A DNA stretch of 48,814 nucleotides, taken from NCBI GenBank assembly GCA_021324595.1, contig JAJPIV010000070.1:1-48814 (forward strand), in the 5' to 3' direction. The notes below the pieces were generated by a model. That model was not told the origin of the DNA, ran no database searches, and worked only from the letters and a program-made list of their open reading frames with translations. Shown here piece by piece: positions 25,513 to 33,799 of this stretch; positions within the stretch are counted from its first letter, which is position 1, and the number at the start of each line of letters is the position of its first letter. The DNA is from Actinomycetota bacterium (GTDB lineage Bacteria; Actinomycetota; Actinomycetes; Streptosporangiales; Streptosporangiaceae). The translations under genes were made by a program, and so were the position numbers.

Positions 25513-26981
25513 GCAGCTCGCGGGCCGCGATGCCGGGCTGGCGCGGCGCGCTGCGGCCCCCGGTGCGCGAGGTCAGGTTCTGGATCGTGCAGGCAGTGGT
25601 CGTCGGGCTGGCCCTCGCCCACCTGGCCATCGACGTGACAGCGGAGCCCGGCAGCATCCCGGCGGGCATCCCGGTCGCCCTGCTGCTCGGGCCGGTCAGC
25701 TACGCCGCGCTTCGCTACGGCCTGGCCGGGTCGGTTCCCACCGCCGCCGGCGCCGTGGTCTTGTGGCTGCCCGACCTGCTGCTGCCGCACGACGAGGGCC
25801 ACGTGGGCAATGACCTGATCGAGCTGGCCCTCGTGGGCGCGGTGGCCGCGTTCGTCGGCTATCACATCGACGCCGAGCACCTGGCCCGCAGCCACGCGCG
25901 CCAGGCCCGGAACGAGCAGCGGGCCGCCGAGGCGCGTTACCGGCAGCTATTCGACACCAATGCCGCGCCGATCCTGGTCGCGGGCCAGTCCGGAGAGATC
26001 GTGGACGCCAATCCCGCCGCGCGGGCGCTGTTCCCCGGCAGCCTGCATGGCAGGCCGGCGCCGCAGGTGCTCGGCCTGCCCGGCGGAGTCGGGGACTGCG
26101 CCGGGCAGGTGGTCGCCATTGCGACCCCGCACGGCCCGCGCTCGTACCGGCTGAATGTCGGCCTGGTGCCGGCCGCGGCCGGGCAGGAGCCGATGTGCCA
26201 GCTCGTGCTGGAGGACGTCACCGAGGAGCTCGCCGAGGGGCTGCGCGTGCATCGCTTCGCCGGCCTGCTCCTGCGGGTCCAGGAGGACGAGCGCCGGCGC
26301 ATCGCCAGGGAGCTTCATGACGAGCCGCTGCAACTCCTCGTCCAGCTGGCCCGGGCCCTGGAGCGGCTGGAGGCGATGCCGCAGGCCGGCGGCCTGGCCG
26401 ATAACCTGCGGGACGCGCGCCATCAGGCGGTGGACATCGCCGGCCGGCTCACCGCGGTGGTCGCCGGCCTCCGGCCGGCCGCCCTGGAGCAGCTCGGGCT
26501 CGTCCCGGCCATCCGCGGCCTGCTGGCCGACGTGGCCGAGTCGGCGCCGATCCGGGCGGAGCTTGAGGTCGCCGGGGCGCAGGCCAGGCTCTCCCCGGAG
26601 GCCGAGCTGGCGGCGTTCAGGATCGTGCAGGAGGCGCTGAACAACGCGGTCCGCCACGCTGGCGCCGCCAGGGTGCTGCTCGCCCTGTCATTCGGCGACG
26701 ACGGCCTGCGCCTGCGGGTGACCGATGACGGCCGCGGCTTCGACCCGGCGGCGGCCGACATCCGGCCGCGGAGCGGGGGCCTCGGCCTGGCCGGGATGCG
26801 CGAGCGCGCGGCGCTCGTCGGCGGCAGCCTCACCGTCGACTCGGCCCCGGGCCGCGGGACGACCGTCTCCGCCACCGTGCCAGCCGGGCGCCCGGCGGCC
26901 GAGCCCGCTCCGGCTGGGCCGGCGGGCGGCGGCGACCGGGCTGCCCAGCCCTTCCCGGCAGGCGGCCACCGGGCCGGGTGA
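25509..26981 (+). CDS. Membrane sensor histidine kinase, PAS plus HisKA_3
   Basis: 490 residues. Hydrophobic N-terminus with about four helices (22-120), then a PAS-like region (141-240: RYRQLFDTNAAPILV, IVDANPAARALF). The dimerisation/phosphorylation box is DERRRIARELHDEP with His270, the form typical of NarX/DesK-type HisKA_3. The ATPase domain has FRIVQEALNNAVRHAGA (N box), VTDDGRGFD (G1), and GGLGLAGMRERAALVGG (G2). Partner of the response regulator upstream. The signal may be sensed in the membrane part or by PAS; no heme- or flavin-binding residue is evident. The low-complexity C-terminal 30 residues are probably disordered. Confidence 0.92.
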   Translation: MSSSRAAMPGWRGALRPPVREVRFWIVQAVVVGLALAHLAIDVTAEPGSIPAGIPVALLLGPVSYAALRYGLAGSVPTAAGAVVLWLPDLLLPHDEGHVGNDLIELALVGAVAAFVGYHIDAEHLARSHARQARNEQRAAEARYRQLFDTNAAPILVAGQSGEIVDANPAARALFPGSLHGRPAPQVLGLPGGVGDCAGQVVAIATPHGPRSYRLNVGLVPAAAGQEPMCQLVLEDVTEELAEGLRVHRFAGLLLRVQEDERRRIARELHDEPLQLLVQLARALERLEAMPQAGGLADNLRDARHQAVDIAGRLTAVVAGLRPAALEQLGLVPAIRGLLADVAESAPIRAELEVAGAQARLSPEAELAAFRIVQEALNNAVRHAGAARVLLALSFGDDGLRLRVTDDGRGFDPAAADIRPRSGGLGLAGMRERAALVGGSLTVDSAPGRGTTVSATVPAGRPAAEPAPAGPAGGGDRAAQPFPAGGHRAG

Positions 26982-27003
26982 GCCGCGCGCCCGCCCCGGG
27001 CGG

Positions 27004-28149
27004 TCAGAGGTTCTCGCAGGCCGGGCCGCCGATCGCGGCCGCGTTGACCACGTGCATCCCGAGCACGGGGTGGATGGCCTTCACGGCCGGGGGATCCACG
27101 ACGAGCACCGACCGGCCCTGGCCGGTCACCGCGAACCCATAGCCCGGCGTGACCTGCGCGTACCGGCCCGTGGCCGGGTCCGCCACGTAGGTTGCCCGGG
27201 TCGTGGTCCAGGCGAGCGCGCCGCCGCCGCCGAGGTTGGTGAACGCCTGGCCGGGCGGCAGCGCGAGGACCACGCGGGCGCGGCGGGCCGGATCAGGGGA
27301 GTAGTACAGCCGCGACAGGTCGGCGCCCACGAAGGCGATGCCGTGGCCGACGACGGCGACCTGGTCGGTGCCGCGGACCGGCCGGAGCACCGGGGGCAGC
27401 CGGGCGGGCCGGCCGGCGGCCGGGTCGTAGGCGCGCAGCCTCGCGGGCGCGCCCGGCCGGCCCGACTCGGGCCAGACGAGGAGGCTCCCGTCGAAGAACG
27501 GCGCCTGCAGGTGCCCGCGGCTGATCACGCTGACCCGGCCGGTCCGCAGGTCCGCCAGCCTGATCTCGGTCAGGCCGCGCGGGCCGGCGCCCTGCGCCCA
27601 CGCGGCGTACCGGCCGTGCACCGCCGGCGCGTGCCACGGGCTCGGCCACGGCTGCCCGGAGGGCGCGTCCCGCGAGCGGCCGAGGCGCGTGAGCCTCCCG
27701 GTGGCCGAGTCCCACGCCAGCACCGTGAAGGCGTCCAGGCTCCGCAGCGAGTACGTCTGCTCCCAGACCAGCCAGCGTCCCCCCCACGCGCCGTCGGCCT
27801 GATCGTTGGCCGGCGAGGCGAACCGCTCGATCCGCCGGATTCGGCCGGTGCGCAGGTCCAGCGCCGCCACCCCGGAGAACCGGCGCGTCCAGTCCGACAC
27901 GTAGGCGGTGCGGCCGTCCGCCGAGATGCCGAGCGGCACGACCGGGTGGCGGAGCGAGCCGGGAACCGCGCGTGACATCTCGCTGGACAGCGCCGGGGAC
28001 GCCTGCCCGGCGCAGAACGCGGTCACCGCCGCGACGGGCGCCGCGCGGCCGCCGACGGCGCACCCGGGCACCGCGGCAGCGCACGCGGCCGCGAGAGCCG
28101 CGGCCACGGCCCCGCGCGCCCCGGGCCGCCGGTCACCACACGTAGCCAC
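27004..28149 (-). CDS. Secreted lipoprotein with beta-propeller-like repeats
   Basis: 381 residues from GTG 28149, which overlaps the stop of the upstream C39-like gene by 17 bases; GTG at 28155 is possible. The lead AVAAALAAACAAAVPGC is a lipoprotein signal ending in a lipobox Cys. The mature part carries repeating blade-like segments: GISADGRTAYVSD, GVAALDLRTGRIRRI, RWLVWEQTYS, EIRLADLRTGRVSVI, RLRAYDPAAGRPARL, similar to TolB/WD-type propellers but in no named family I can identify. Likely exposed on the outer face of the membrane. The in-frame start at 28236 would place 29 residues lying in the other gene before the signal and is rejected. Confidence 0.65.
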   Translation of the reverse strand: MATCGDRRPGARGAVAAALAAACAAAVPGCAVGGRAAPVAAVTAFCAGQASPALSSEMSRAVPGSLRHPVVPLGISADGRTAYVSDWTRRFSGVAALDLRTGRIRRIERFASPANDQADGAWGGRWLVWEQTYSLRSLDAFTVLAWDSATGRLTRLGRSRDAPSGQPWPSPWHAPAVHGRYAAWAQGAGPRGLTEIRLADLRTGRVSVISRGHLQAPFFDGSLLVWPESGRPGAPARLRAYDPAAGRPARLPPVLRPVRGTDQVAVVGHGIAFVGADLSRLYYSPDPARRARVVLALPPGQAFTNLGGGGALAWTTTRATYVADPATGRYAQVTPGYGFAVTGQGRSVLVVDPPAVKAIHPVLGMHVVNAAAIGGPACENL

Positions 28150-29149
28150 GGGCACCGAGAATGTACACGATCGTGACGGAAGGCATCTCGGAATAGGCCG
28201 GAACATTCCCGCCCCAGCCAATGCCAGGCGCGCCATGCACGGAATCCTCGTAATAGGTCATCCTCCCCGACTGCGCATATCCCCTGATGTCGAACCAGTG
28301 CAGGATCGTCAGGCCCGGCGGGTGGCCCACCAGGTGCGGACCGCCGGGAACCTCATAGGCGTTTCCGGCGATCGGGACGCCCGGCCCGCGGCTGACGTCG
28401 GCCACCAGGTCCCGCTCGTAGGTCCGCACCTGGGCCATCGTGGGCGACCACGGCAGGCCGACCGCCACGTAGCGGTTGAGCCTCTGGTGCGCGTTGAGGA
28501 CGCGCGGCACCGGGTACCCGCGGGAATCGGACCAGTCGGTGCCCGCGCTGGTGGTGCCAAGCTGCCGGGCAGCCGCGCGCTGCGTCAGGCGCACGCCCAT
28601 CTGGGCGAGCATCTCCGAGACCGTCGCCGGGCCGCAGAAGTAGCCGCGGGCCTGCGGCCGTGCCGTCGCGGCGAGCACCCTCGCGGCCGGCGGGCGGGCG
28701 TGGCGCAGGTACCGCCCGGCGGCGGCCTGCCGGATCGCGTCCGCCCGCCGCATCGCGGCGCTCATCGGCGGCGCGGGCATGCCCCGCTTGGACGTGTGAT
28801 CCCCGGCGAGGTCCGTGACCAGCGGCGCGGCCTCACCTGCCGCCCGTGCGGGCAGGCCGCCGCCAGTGCTGGCCCCCCGGCCCGACGGGACCGAAGTCCC
28901 AGCCTTCGATGCTGAACGTGCAAGCAGGCCGCCGCCCGCGGGCGCGCGGCGTGCACTGGCCGGCCGCGCCGCCTCGGCCAGCGGCCGCGGAGGACGGGGC
29001 GGGCGCGGCCGGTGCTGGGCGCGCTGCCGGGCGGCCCCGGGCCGGTGGCCGCTCGCTCCGGCCCCGGTCAGCGAGGTGACCAGGGCGCCCACCGTCCCGA
29101 TCACGAGCGCCGCCATGATGACCGGCGGCCTCCACCGTGCGGCCAGCAT
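28133..29149 (-). CDS. Secreted C39-like (papain-fold) cysteine peptidase
   Basis: 338 residues. An N-terminal membrane helix (VIMAALVIGTVGALVTSL) acts as signal or anchor, followed by a 110-residue low-complexity Arg/Pro/Ala linker. From about 165 comes a C39_2-type domain: ARGYFCGPATVSEMLAQMG with catalytic Cys172, HWFDIRGY with His284, and YYEDSVHG with Asp302. The Q before the Cys expected for the oxyanion hole is Q167 (PQARGYFC). Substrate unknown; members process or degrade peptides outside the cell. ATG at 29149 follows a GGTGGGGGG stretch. Coupled to the lipoprotein gene downstream; a 27-base palindrome lies 90 bases upstream. Confidence 0.75.
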   Translation of the reverse strand: MLAARWRPPVIMAALVIGTVGALVTSLTGAGASGHRPGAARQRAQHRPRPPRPPRPLAEAARPASARRAPAGGGLLARSASKAGTSVPSGRGASTGGGLPARAAGEAAPLVTDLAGDHTSKRGMPAPPMSAAMRRADAIRQAAAGRYLRHARPPAARVLAATARPQARGYFCGPATVSEMLAQMGVRLTQRAAARQLGTTSAGTDWSDSRGYPVPRVLNAHQRLNRYVAVGLPWSPTMAQVRTYERDLVADVSRGPGVPIAGNAYEVPGGPHLVGHPPGLTILHWFDIRGYAQSGRMTYYEDSVHGAPGIGWGGNVPAYSEMPSVTIVYILGARGYVW

Positions 29150-29532
29150 GATCCCCCCACCCTCGGTTGAACGCACGCCCGCGTCAGCGGAAAACCAGGA
29201 TTGGCTGCAGCCGAGCCTATTCCAGGAGCTATTGGATCTCGCCTCCAGATCATATCTGGAGGCGACGCCAGCGCAAAGCACATCGGCTGTGCCGTCAGAT
29301 ATCAATGCTCATGATGGACATGTCATGCTTCACGCCTGGAGCGCTGTTCCTTCCTCTCGGCGGCAGCCATTGACCACCGGCATTCCCTGGCCCCTGGCCG
29401 CGAGGCCCGGGCGCTTGCCCAGGCCCATCACCCGGCTGCGCCACGGCTTGTCCTAGATCGTGGAGCGCCGCCCCTGGCCGTGCGAGCGGGTCGCGGGCGC
29501 GCAGCCGGCCCGGATGCCGCACCGACGGGCGT
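29150..29532. other. 383-bp intergenic region of lower GC
   Basis: No gene is supported. The stretch 29180-29350 is visibly richer in A+T than its surroundings, which suggests regulatory or acquired DNA. It holds the perfect palindrome at 29240-29266 and an 8-bp palindrome GACATGTC (29317-29324 area). On the minus strand TAGGCT about 70 bases before the C39-like gene could be a -10. Confidence 0.4.
29240..29266. promoter_or_regulatory. Perfect 12-bp inverted repeat, 3-base spacer
   Basis: TCGCCTCCAGAT-CAT-ATCTGGAGGCGA. It lies about 91 bases upstream of the C39-like gene and about 270 from the ArsR-rhodanese stop, so it is more likely an operator for the minus-strand pair than a terminator; a terminator for an upstream transcript cannot be excluded. 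Confidence 0.65.
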
Positions 29533-30192
29533 TCACGCGCCGACCGCGACCGGGAAGCCCGACAGCCGCCATTCGGGCATGCCATCGGCCAGGCGGCGGG
29601 CGGCGCGGCCGTGAGCGCGCAGGAGGCGGACGGCGTCATGCGCGAGGACGCAGTACGGGCCTCGGCAGTAGGCGACGATCTCGGTGTCGGGGGGGAGCTC
29701 GGCCAGCCGCTGGCTGAGCTGGCTGAGGGGGATGGAGACGGCGCCGGAGATATGCCCGGCCGAGTACTCGGCGGCGGGGCGGACATCCAGGATGGTGACG
29801 TCCCCGGCGCGGGCGCGGCGCAGCAGTTCGTCGCGGGTGATCTGTTCCACGTCGTCGCCCAGGTAGGCGTGGCACGCGGGCCCGACCTCGGCTAGGTGCG
29901 CGGCGGCCACCTGCCGGACGCCGGCGTACAGGCGGGTGACGTCGTCGCCGGCCAGGGAGTAGAACACGCGAGTGCCCTGCTTGCGGGTGGTCACCAGGCG
30001 GGCGCGGTGGAGCACCTGGAGATGGGCCGAGCAGGCGCTCACGCCCAGCCCGGCCTCGGCGGCCAGGTCCTCGACGCTGCGGCCGCCCTGGGCGAGCAGG
30101 TCGAGCAGTTCCAGCCGCTTCGGGCTGGCCAGGGCCTTGCCCACGCGGGCGAACTGCTCATACAGCTCCGCCTTGGCGTGCGGGTCCGCCAT
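29533..30192 (-). CDS. ArsR-type regulator fused to rhodanese domain
   Basis: 219 residues. Residues 1-100 are an ArsR winged helix (ALASPKRLELLDLLAQGGRS; AEAGLGVSACSAHLQVLHRA). Residues 118-215 are a rhodanese domain with DVRPAAEYSAGHISGAVSIP and active loop C176-R-G-P-Y-C181. Two Cys in or near the loop could form a persulfide or disulfide switch, as in BigR/SqrR-type sulfur sensors. ATG at 30192 has AGGAGG seven bases upstream. It is divergent from a truncated MBL-fold gene and an MFS gene, with an AT-rich inverted repeat between, so it probably represses them in response to reactive sulfur or metal; this is inference. Confidence 0.92.
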   Translation of the reverse strand: MADPHAKAELYEQFARVGKALASPKRLELLDLLAQGGRSVEDLAAEAGLGVSACSAHLQVLHRARLVTTRKQGTRVFYSLAGDDVTRLYAGVRQVAAAHLAEVGPACHAYLGDDVEQITRDELLRRARAGDVTILDVRPAAEYSAGHISGAVSIPLSQLSQRLAELPPDTEIVAYCRGPYCVLAHDAVRLLRAHGRAARRLADGMPEWRLSGFPVAVGA

Positions 30193-30313
30193 CAGCCCCT
30201 CCTCTGCGCCGCCAGTGGCCTCCCGGGCCGCCGGCGTCAGGATACGGCTGCCTCATGCGCCGGCCTGGCGCTGGCAGCTCCCCCGGGGCCCGGCAGGGGC
30301 CGGCTTAACGTTA

Positions 30314-30342
30314 TTCCATAGAATTTATGAATTGTGTAACTT
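30314..30342 (+). promoter_or_regulatory. Promoter with ArsR-type operator candidate
   Basis: Plus strand: TTCCAT (30314-30319), 17 bases, TAACTT (30337-30342). Inside lies CATA-GAATT-TATG (30317-30329), an inverted repeat in a 40-base AT-rich block, as expected for ArsR-family binding. The same block could serve the divergent regulator gene. Confidence 0.5.
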
Positions 30343-30392
30343 GCTGGATGTGGCTCGCTGGCGGGCGGGCCACGGGAGGGGAGGGAGCGCCG

Positions 30393-30611
30393 GTGTGCGG
30401 AGCGGGCATCGCGACGGTCGGGGATGAGGGCCTGGGGAACTCGGCCTGCCTGGTGGGTCTGGGGGGCGGGCGCGCGCTGGCCGTGGATGTGCCCCGCGGC
30501 CTGCGGCAGTCCGGCCCGCTGCGCCGGCTGCTCACGCTGCCGGATGCCACGGCGGGCGGCGGCCCGCCCGAGCGGGCCGATGCCGGCCCGCCGCTGGCGG
30601 CGGGCCAGTGA
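30393..30611 (+). pseudogene. Truncated MBL-fold hydrolase (N-terminal remnant)
   Basis: 72 residues from GTG 30393, preceded by GGGAGGGGAGGGAG. Residues 8-37 read ATVGDEGLGNSACLVGLGGG followed by RALAVDVPRGLR, the opening strands of the metallo-beta-lactamase-fold hydrolases that normally follow ArsR-rhodanese genes (family form VDEGLGNS.YLV.LGDG.A..VD..R). The chain then turns to Pro/Gly-rich sequence and stops, so the HxHxDH metal site is missing. Its stop overlaps the MFS start as GTGA. It may survive only as a translational leader for the transporter. Confidence 0.65.
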
Positions 30612-31927
30612 GCACCCCGGCGGCTGCCCGGCCGGCTCGGCTGGCGCGGCCTGAGCTGGGCCTGCGGCGGAACTGGTACCAGTTCACGCTGTTCACATTC
30701 ATCACCTTGCTGATCGGGATGACCATCGGGGTGGAGCGGGTCGCGCTGCCTCCGCTGGCACGGCAGGCCTTCGGGATCACCTCGGTCCTCTACACCGTGT
30801 CGTTCATCTCCGCGTTCGGTGCCGTGAAGTCGGTGATGAACTTGGTCTCGGGCCGCCTGTCGGATCAGCGCGGCCGCAAGGCGCTGCTGCTGGCCGGGTG
30901 GGCCTTCGCGGTCCCGTTCGCCCTGCTGATCATCTTCGCCCGGGCGTGGTGGTGGGTCGTCGTCGCGAACCTGTTCCTGGGCGTCAATCAGGCGCTCACC
31001 TGGACCATGTCGGTGACCGCCAAGATCGACCTGGTTGGCCCGGTCAACCGCGGGCTCGCGGTCGGCATCGATGAATCGGCCGGCTATGTGGGCACCGGGC
31101 TGGGCGGTTTCGCCGCCGGCCTGCTCGTCGCCGCCTACGGGCTGCGCCCCGCCCCCTACCTGCTCGCCCTCGGCGTGATCGCCGTCGGCACGCTGGTCAG
31201 CTTCGGACCGGCGAAGGAGACCCTGCCGTGGGCCCGCGCCGAAGCCGCCAGCCGCGGCGGCCCCCACGCCCCCGCCGCCGGGGTGCCGGGGCTCGGGCGG
31301 CTGGCCGCCTACATGAGCTGGCACGACCGCGGCATGCTCGCGGTCTGCCAGGCCGGGCTGTTCAACAAGTTCGCCGACAGCCTGGTCGCCGCGCTGTTCC
31401 CGCTCTACTTCCTGCGCGAGGGCCTGTCCCTGCCCGCCATCGGGCTGCTCGCCGGCGTCTACGCCTGGGTCTGGGGACTCGGCCAGGCCGCCAGCGGGAT
31501 GCTGGCCGACCGGATCGGGCGCAAGGCCCCGGTCACCGCCGGGACGTTCCTCATCGGCGCGGGCATCGCCGTGATCGCCGCGGCCAGCACGAACGCGCTG
31601 CGGGTCGCCGGAGCCGCCATCATGGGAGCCGGGATGGCGCTGACCTACCCCAACCTGATCGCCGCCGTGGGCGACACCGCGCACCCGTCCTGGAGGGGCG
31701 GGGCGCTGGGCGTCTACCGCCTCTGGCGCGACGGCGGCTACGCCCTCGGTCCCCTCGTCCTGGGCGCCATCGCCGAGCTGGCCGGCATGGCCGCGGCACT
31801 GTGGGCGACCGCCGCCATCATGGGCGCCTCAGGGCTGATCCTGCTGCTCCTCCTGCGCGAAACCGACCCGCACCACCGCACCAGGAAGCCGGCCTGGGAG
31901 CGCAACCCCGAGCTCGTGGGCCTGTGA
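30608..31927 (+). CDS. MFS transporter
   Basis: 439 residues with twelve predicted membrane helices. The MFS loop 2-3 motif reads GRLSDQRGRKALLLAG, and the second-half counterpart GMLADRIGRKAPVTAG. Charged residues inside early helices (IGVERVALP; VGIDESAGYVGTG) may line the substrate path. GTG at 30608 overlaps the upstream remnant's stop by GTGA, so its translation is coupled. Control by the divergent ArsR-rhodanese protein suggests export of a sulfur compound, oxyanion or metal chelate, but the MFS sequence does not identify a substrate. A hairpin about 40 bases downstream separates it from the convergent LytR-CpsA-Psr gene. Confidence 0.88.
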   Translation: MSTPAAARPARLARPELGLRRNWYQFTLFTFITLLIGMTIGVERVALPPLARQAFGITSVLYTVSFISAFGAVKSVMNLVSGRLSDQRGRKALLLAGWAFAVPFALLIIFARAWWWVVVANLFLGVNQALTWTMSVTAKIDLVGPVNRGLAVGIDESAGYVGTGLGGFAAGLLVAAYGLRPAPYLLALGVIAVGTLVSFGPAKETLPWARAEAASRGGPHAPAAGVPGLGRLAAYMSWHDRGMLAVCQAGLFNKFADSLVAALFPLYFLREGLSLPAIGLLAGVYAWVWGLGQAASGMLADRIGRKAPVTAGTFLIGAGIAVIAAASTNALRVAGAAIMGAGMALTYPNLIAAVGDTAHPSWRGGALGVYRLWRDGGYALGPLVLGAIAELAGMAAALWATAAIMGASGLILLLLLRETDPHHRTRKPAWERNPELVGL

Positions 31928-31966
31928 GAGCCGGGGCTGCGCCGGCGGTCCAGCCCAGTCGCGCGC

Positions 31967-31987
31967 TCGCCAGGGGTCACCTGGCGA
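31967..31987. terminator. 8-bp perfect hairpin, 5-base loop
   Basis: TCGCCAGG-GGTCA-CCTGGCGA, 40 bases past the MFS stop, between it and the convergent LytR-CpsA-Psr gene (stop at 32102). Probable bidirectional terminator without U tract. Confidence 0.6.
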
Positions 31988-32101
31988 CCTCCATCGGCGG
32001 CCTGCGGGCTACGGGCACATCGGCTGCGGGCAACGGCATCCGCCGCCGAGCACTCCGGCCAGGCCGCACGGCGATGTCACGCGCGCTGCCCGCGCCGGAG
32101 C

Positions 32102-33601
32102 CTACCCGGCGCAGGCACAGGCCGCGGGCTGGGCCGTCCGCGGCGTGTAGGTGCCGTAGAAGGCGCTGTTGCGGCAGGCGGCGGTCGCGGTGATGCCGCC
32201 GTAGCTCGTGTACAGGTGGCCGATCGAGGACGGGGACGTCGGGTGGGGCGGCGCGAGCCCGCTGAAGTCCGACCCGAGGATCACCGTGACGGTGCCCGGG
32301 GCGAGCCCGGTGACCCGCTCCAGCCTGACGGAGCTGAACTGCTGCCGCAGCGTGGCCGCGGCGGGCAGGTCGGCGGCCGAGCCGTACTCGATGACCGACG
32401 CCGTGTATCCCGTGCTCGCGGCGTAGCCGGTGCCGAGCACGGTGAACCCGCGGCTGGCCAGCGCCGTCGCTGCCTGGCTCGCGTAGTCGGTGCCGGCCGA
32501 CCCGTCCAGGACGTTCACCTTCACCTGGGCCGGGCTGACGGTCAGCGTGCCGGAGCCGCTCCCGGACCTCCCCTCGCGCTTGCCGACCCTGCCGTACCTG
32601 CTGACCCTGGGCAGCGCCGTGTCATGCGCCAGCGCGTAGAACAGCGCGTCCGCCTGCGGCTGGGCGAACTGGAGCTCGTTCGGATCGGGCGGGTAGGGCG
32701 CCCACGGCGCCGTGATGAACTGGATGTGCGACGGGGAGATGCCGCGCAGGCTGGCGGCGATGCTCAGCAGCTCGCCATCGCTGGCATCGGTGGTCATCGC
32801 CCGCGCGACGTCGCCGATCACCCGGTAGAGCTTGGCCGGGCTGGAGAGCAGTCCGCTGTGCAGGACTCCCTTGACGACCTGGGCCATCAGGTACTGGTCG
32901 CGCGCGATCCTGGCCAGGTCCGAGCCGTCGGCGATGTTCTCCCTGGTGCGCCAGAACTCCAGCGCCACCCGGCCGTTGATGTGGTGCTCCCCGGCGGTCA
33001 GGTGCAGGCCCGAGCCGCCGCCCGCGGTGATCACGTTGTCGATCGTGAACGGCACGCAGATGTTGACCCCGCCGATGTCATTGATGACCTTCTCAAAGCC
33101 GGAGAAGTTCAGCTCGATGAAGTTGTCGATGTAGATCCCGGTCTGCTGCTCGACCGTCTCCCGGACGCACTCGGGGCCGCCGGCGGCCAGGGTCGCGTTG
33201 ATCCGCTCCAGCGCGTACGGGTCGGCCTGCTGGCCGGGCAGCCCGCCGGTCGGCGCGCACGCGTAGTAGGGCACCATCGTGTCCCGAGGGATGCTGACCA
33301 CGGTCACCCGGCCGCGCCCCGGCGAGACGTGGACCAGCATGATCGTGTCCGAGCAGTTGCAGCCGACCCGCCCGCCGACCCGCTGGCCCTTCCTGGTGTC
33401 CGAGCCGAGCAGCAGGATGTTCAGCGCGCTGGTGTACCTCGGGGGGCGGTTGCTCGTGTCGATCTGCCTGACGTGGGTGATGCCGCTGAGCTGGTGCCGG
33501 ATGGCGATGTAAAGGCCGGCTGCCGCCGCCGCCACGACGGCCGCCATCGCCGCCGAGGCCCATGCGAGGATCCTCATCCGCCGCGACCGCAAGCGCTTCA
33601 T
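32102..33601 (-). CDS. LytR-CpsA-Psr (LCP) family ligase with LytR_C domain
   Basis: 499 residues. One N-terminal helix (ILAWASAAMAAVVAAAAAGL), then the LCP domain from about 58: NILLLGSDTRKGQRVGG, DTIMLVHVSPGRGRVTVVSI, PRDTMV, INDIGGVNICVPF and LEFWRTRE with the conserved Arg residues that bind the prenyl pyrophosphate. The C-terminal 110 residues (VKVNVLDGSAGTDYASQAA) are a LytR_C domain. LCP proteins attach glycopolymers (arabinogalactan, teichoic-type) to peptidoglycan outside the membrane. ATG at 33601 follows GGAGG. It could act on the product of the envelope cluster at 1384-11277, though it is 20 kb away. The 198-bp gap before it holds only a weak hairpin (33773-33785) after the LacI gene. 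Confidence 0.92.
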   Translation of the reverse strand: MKRLRSRRMRILAWASAAMAAVVAAAAAGLYIAIRHQLSGITHVRQIDTSNRPPRYTSALNILLLGSDTRKGQRVGGRVGCNCSDTIMLVHVSPGRGRVTVVSIPRDTMVPYYACAPTGGLPGQQADPYALERINATLAAGGPECVRETVEQQTGIYIDNFIELNFSGFEKVINDIGGVNICVPFTIDNVITAGGGSGLHLTAGEHHINGRVALEFWRTRENIADGSDLARIARDQYLMAQVVKGVLHSGLLSSPAKLYRVIGDVARAMTTDASDGELLSIAASLRGISPSHIQFITAPWAPYPPDPNELQFAQPQADALFYALAHDTALPRVSRYGRVGKREGRSGSGSGTLTVSPAQVKVNVLDGSAGTDYASQAATALASRGFTVLGTGYAASTGYTASVIEYGSAADLPAAATLRQQFSSVRLERVTGLAPGTVTVILGSDFSGLAPPHPTSPSSIGHLYTSYGGITATAACRNSAFYGTYTPRTAQPAACACAG

Positions 33602-33799
33602 CGATCCCTCCGCAGCGAGGGCGCCGGCGCATCGGCCGCCCCGGGAAAGGCATGGGCCGCAGCCGGCCGATCGCGCCGCCGGGCGTCGCCGTCTGCGCAG
33701 CCCGGCGCCGCGGCCCGCCACGGAGGACCAGGCACCCGTGCCCTTCCGGCGGCCATCCCGGACAACGGACGGCTCGCCCGGCGAGTTCCCTCTGGTTGC

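Noticed and set aside
30327-30392. ATG at 30327 as the start of the MBL remnant
   Set aside because: It lies within the promoter/operator block; GTG 30393 has a strong purine-rich ribosome site and begins at the conserved motif.
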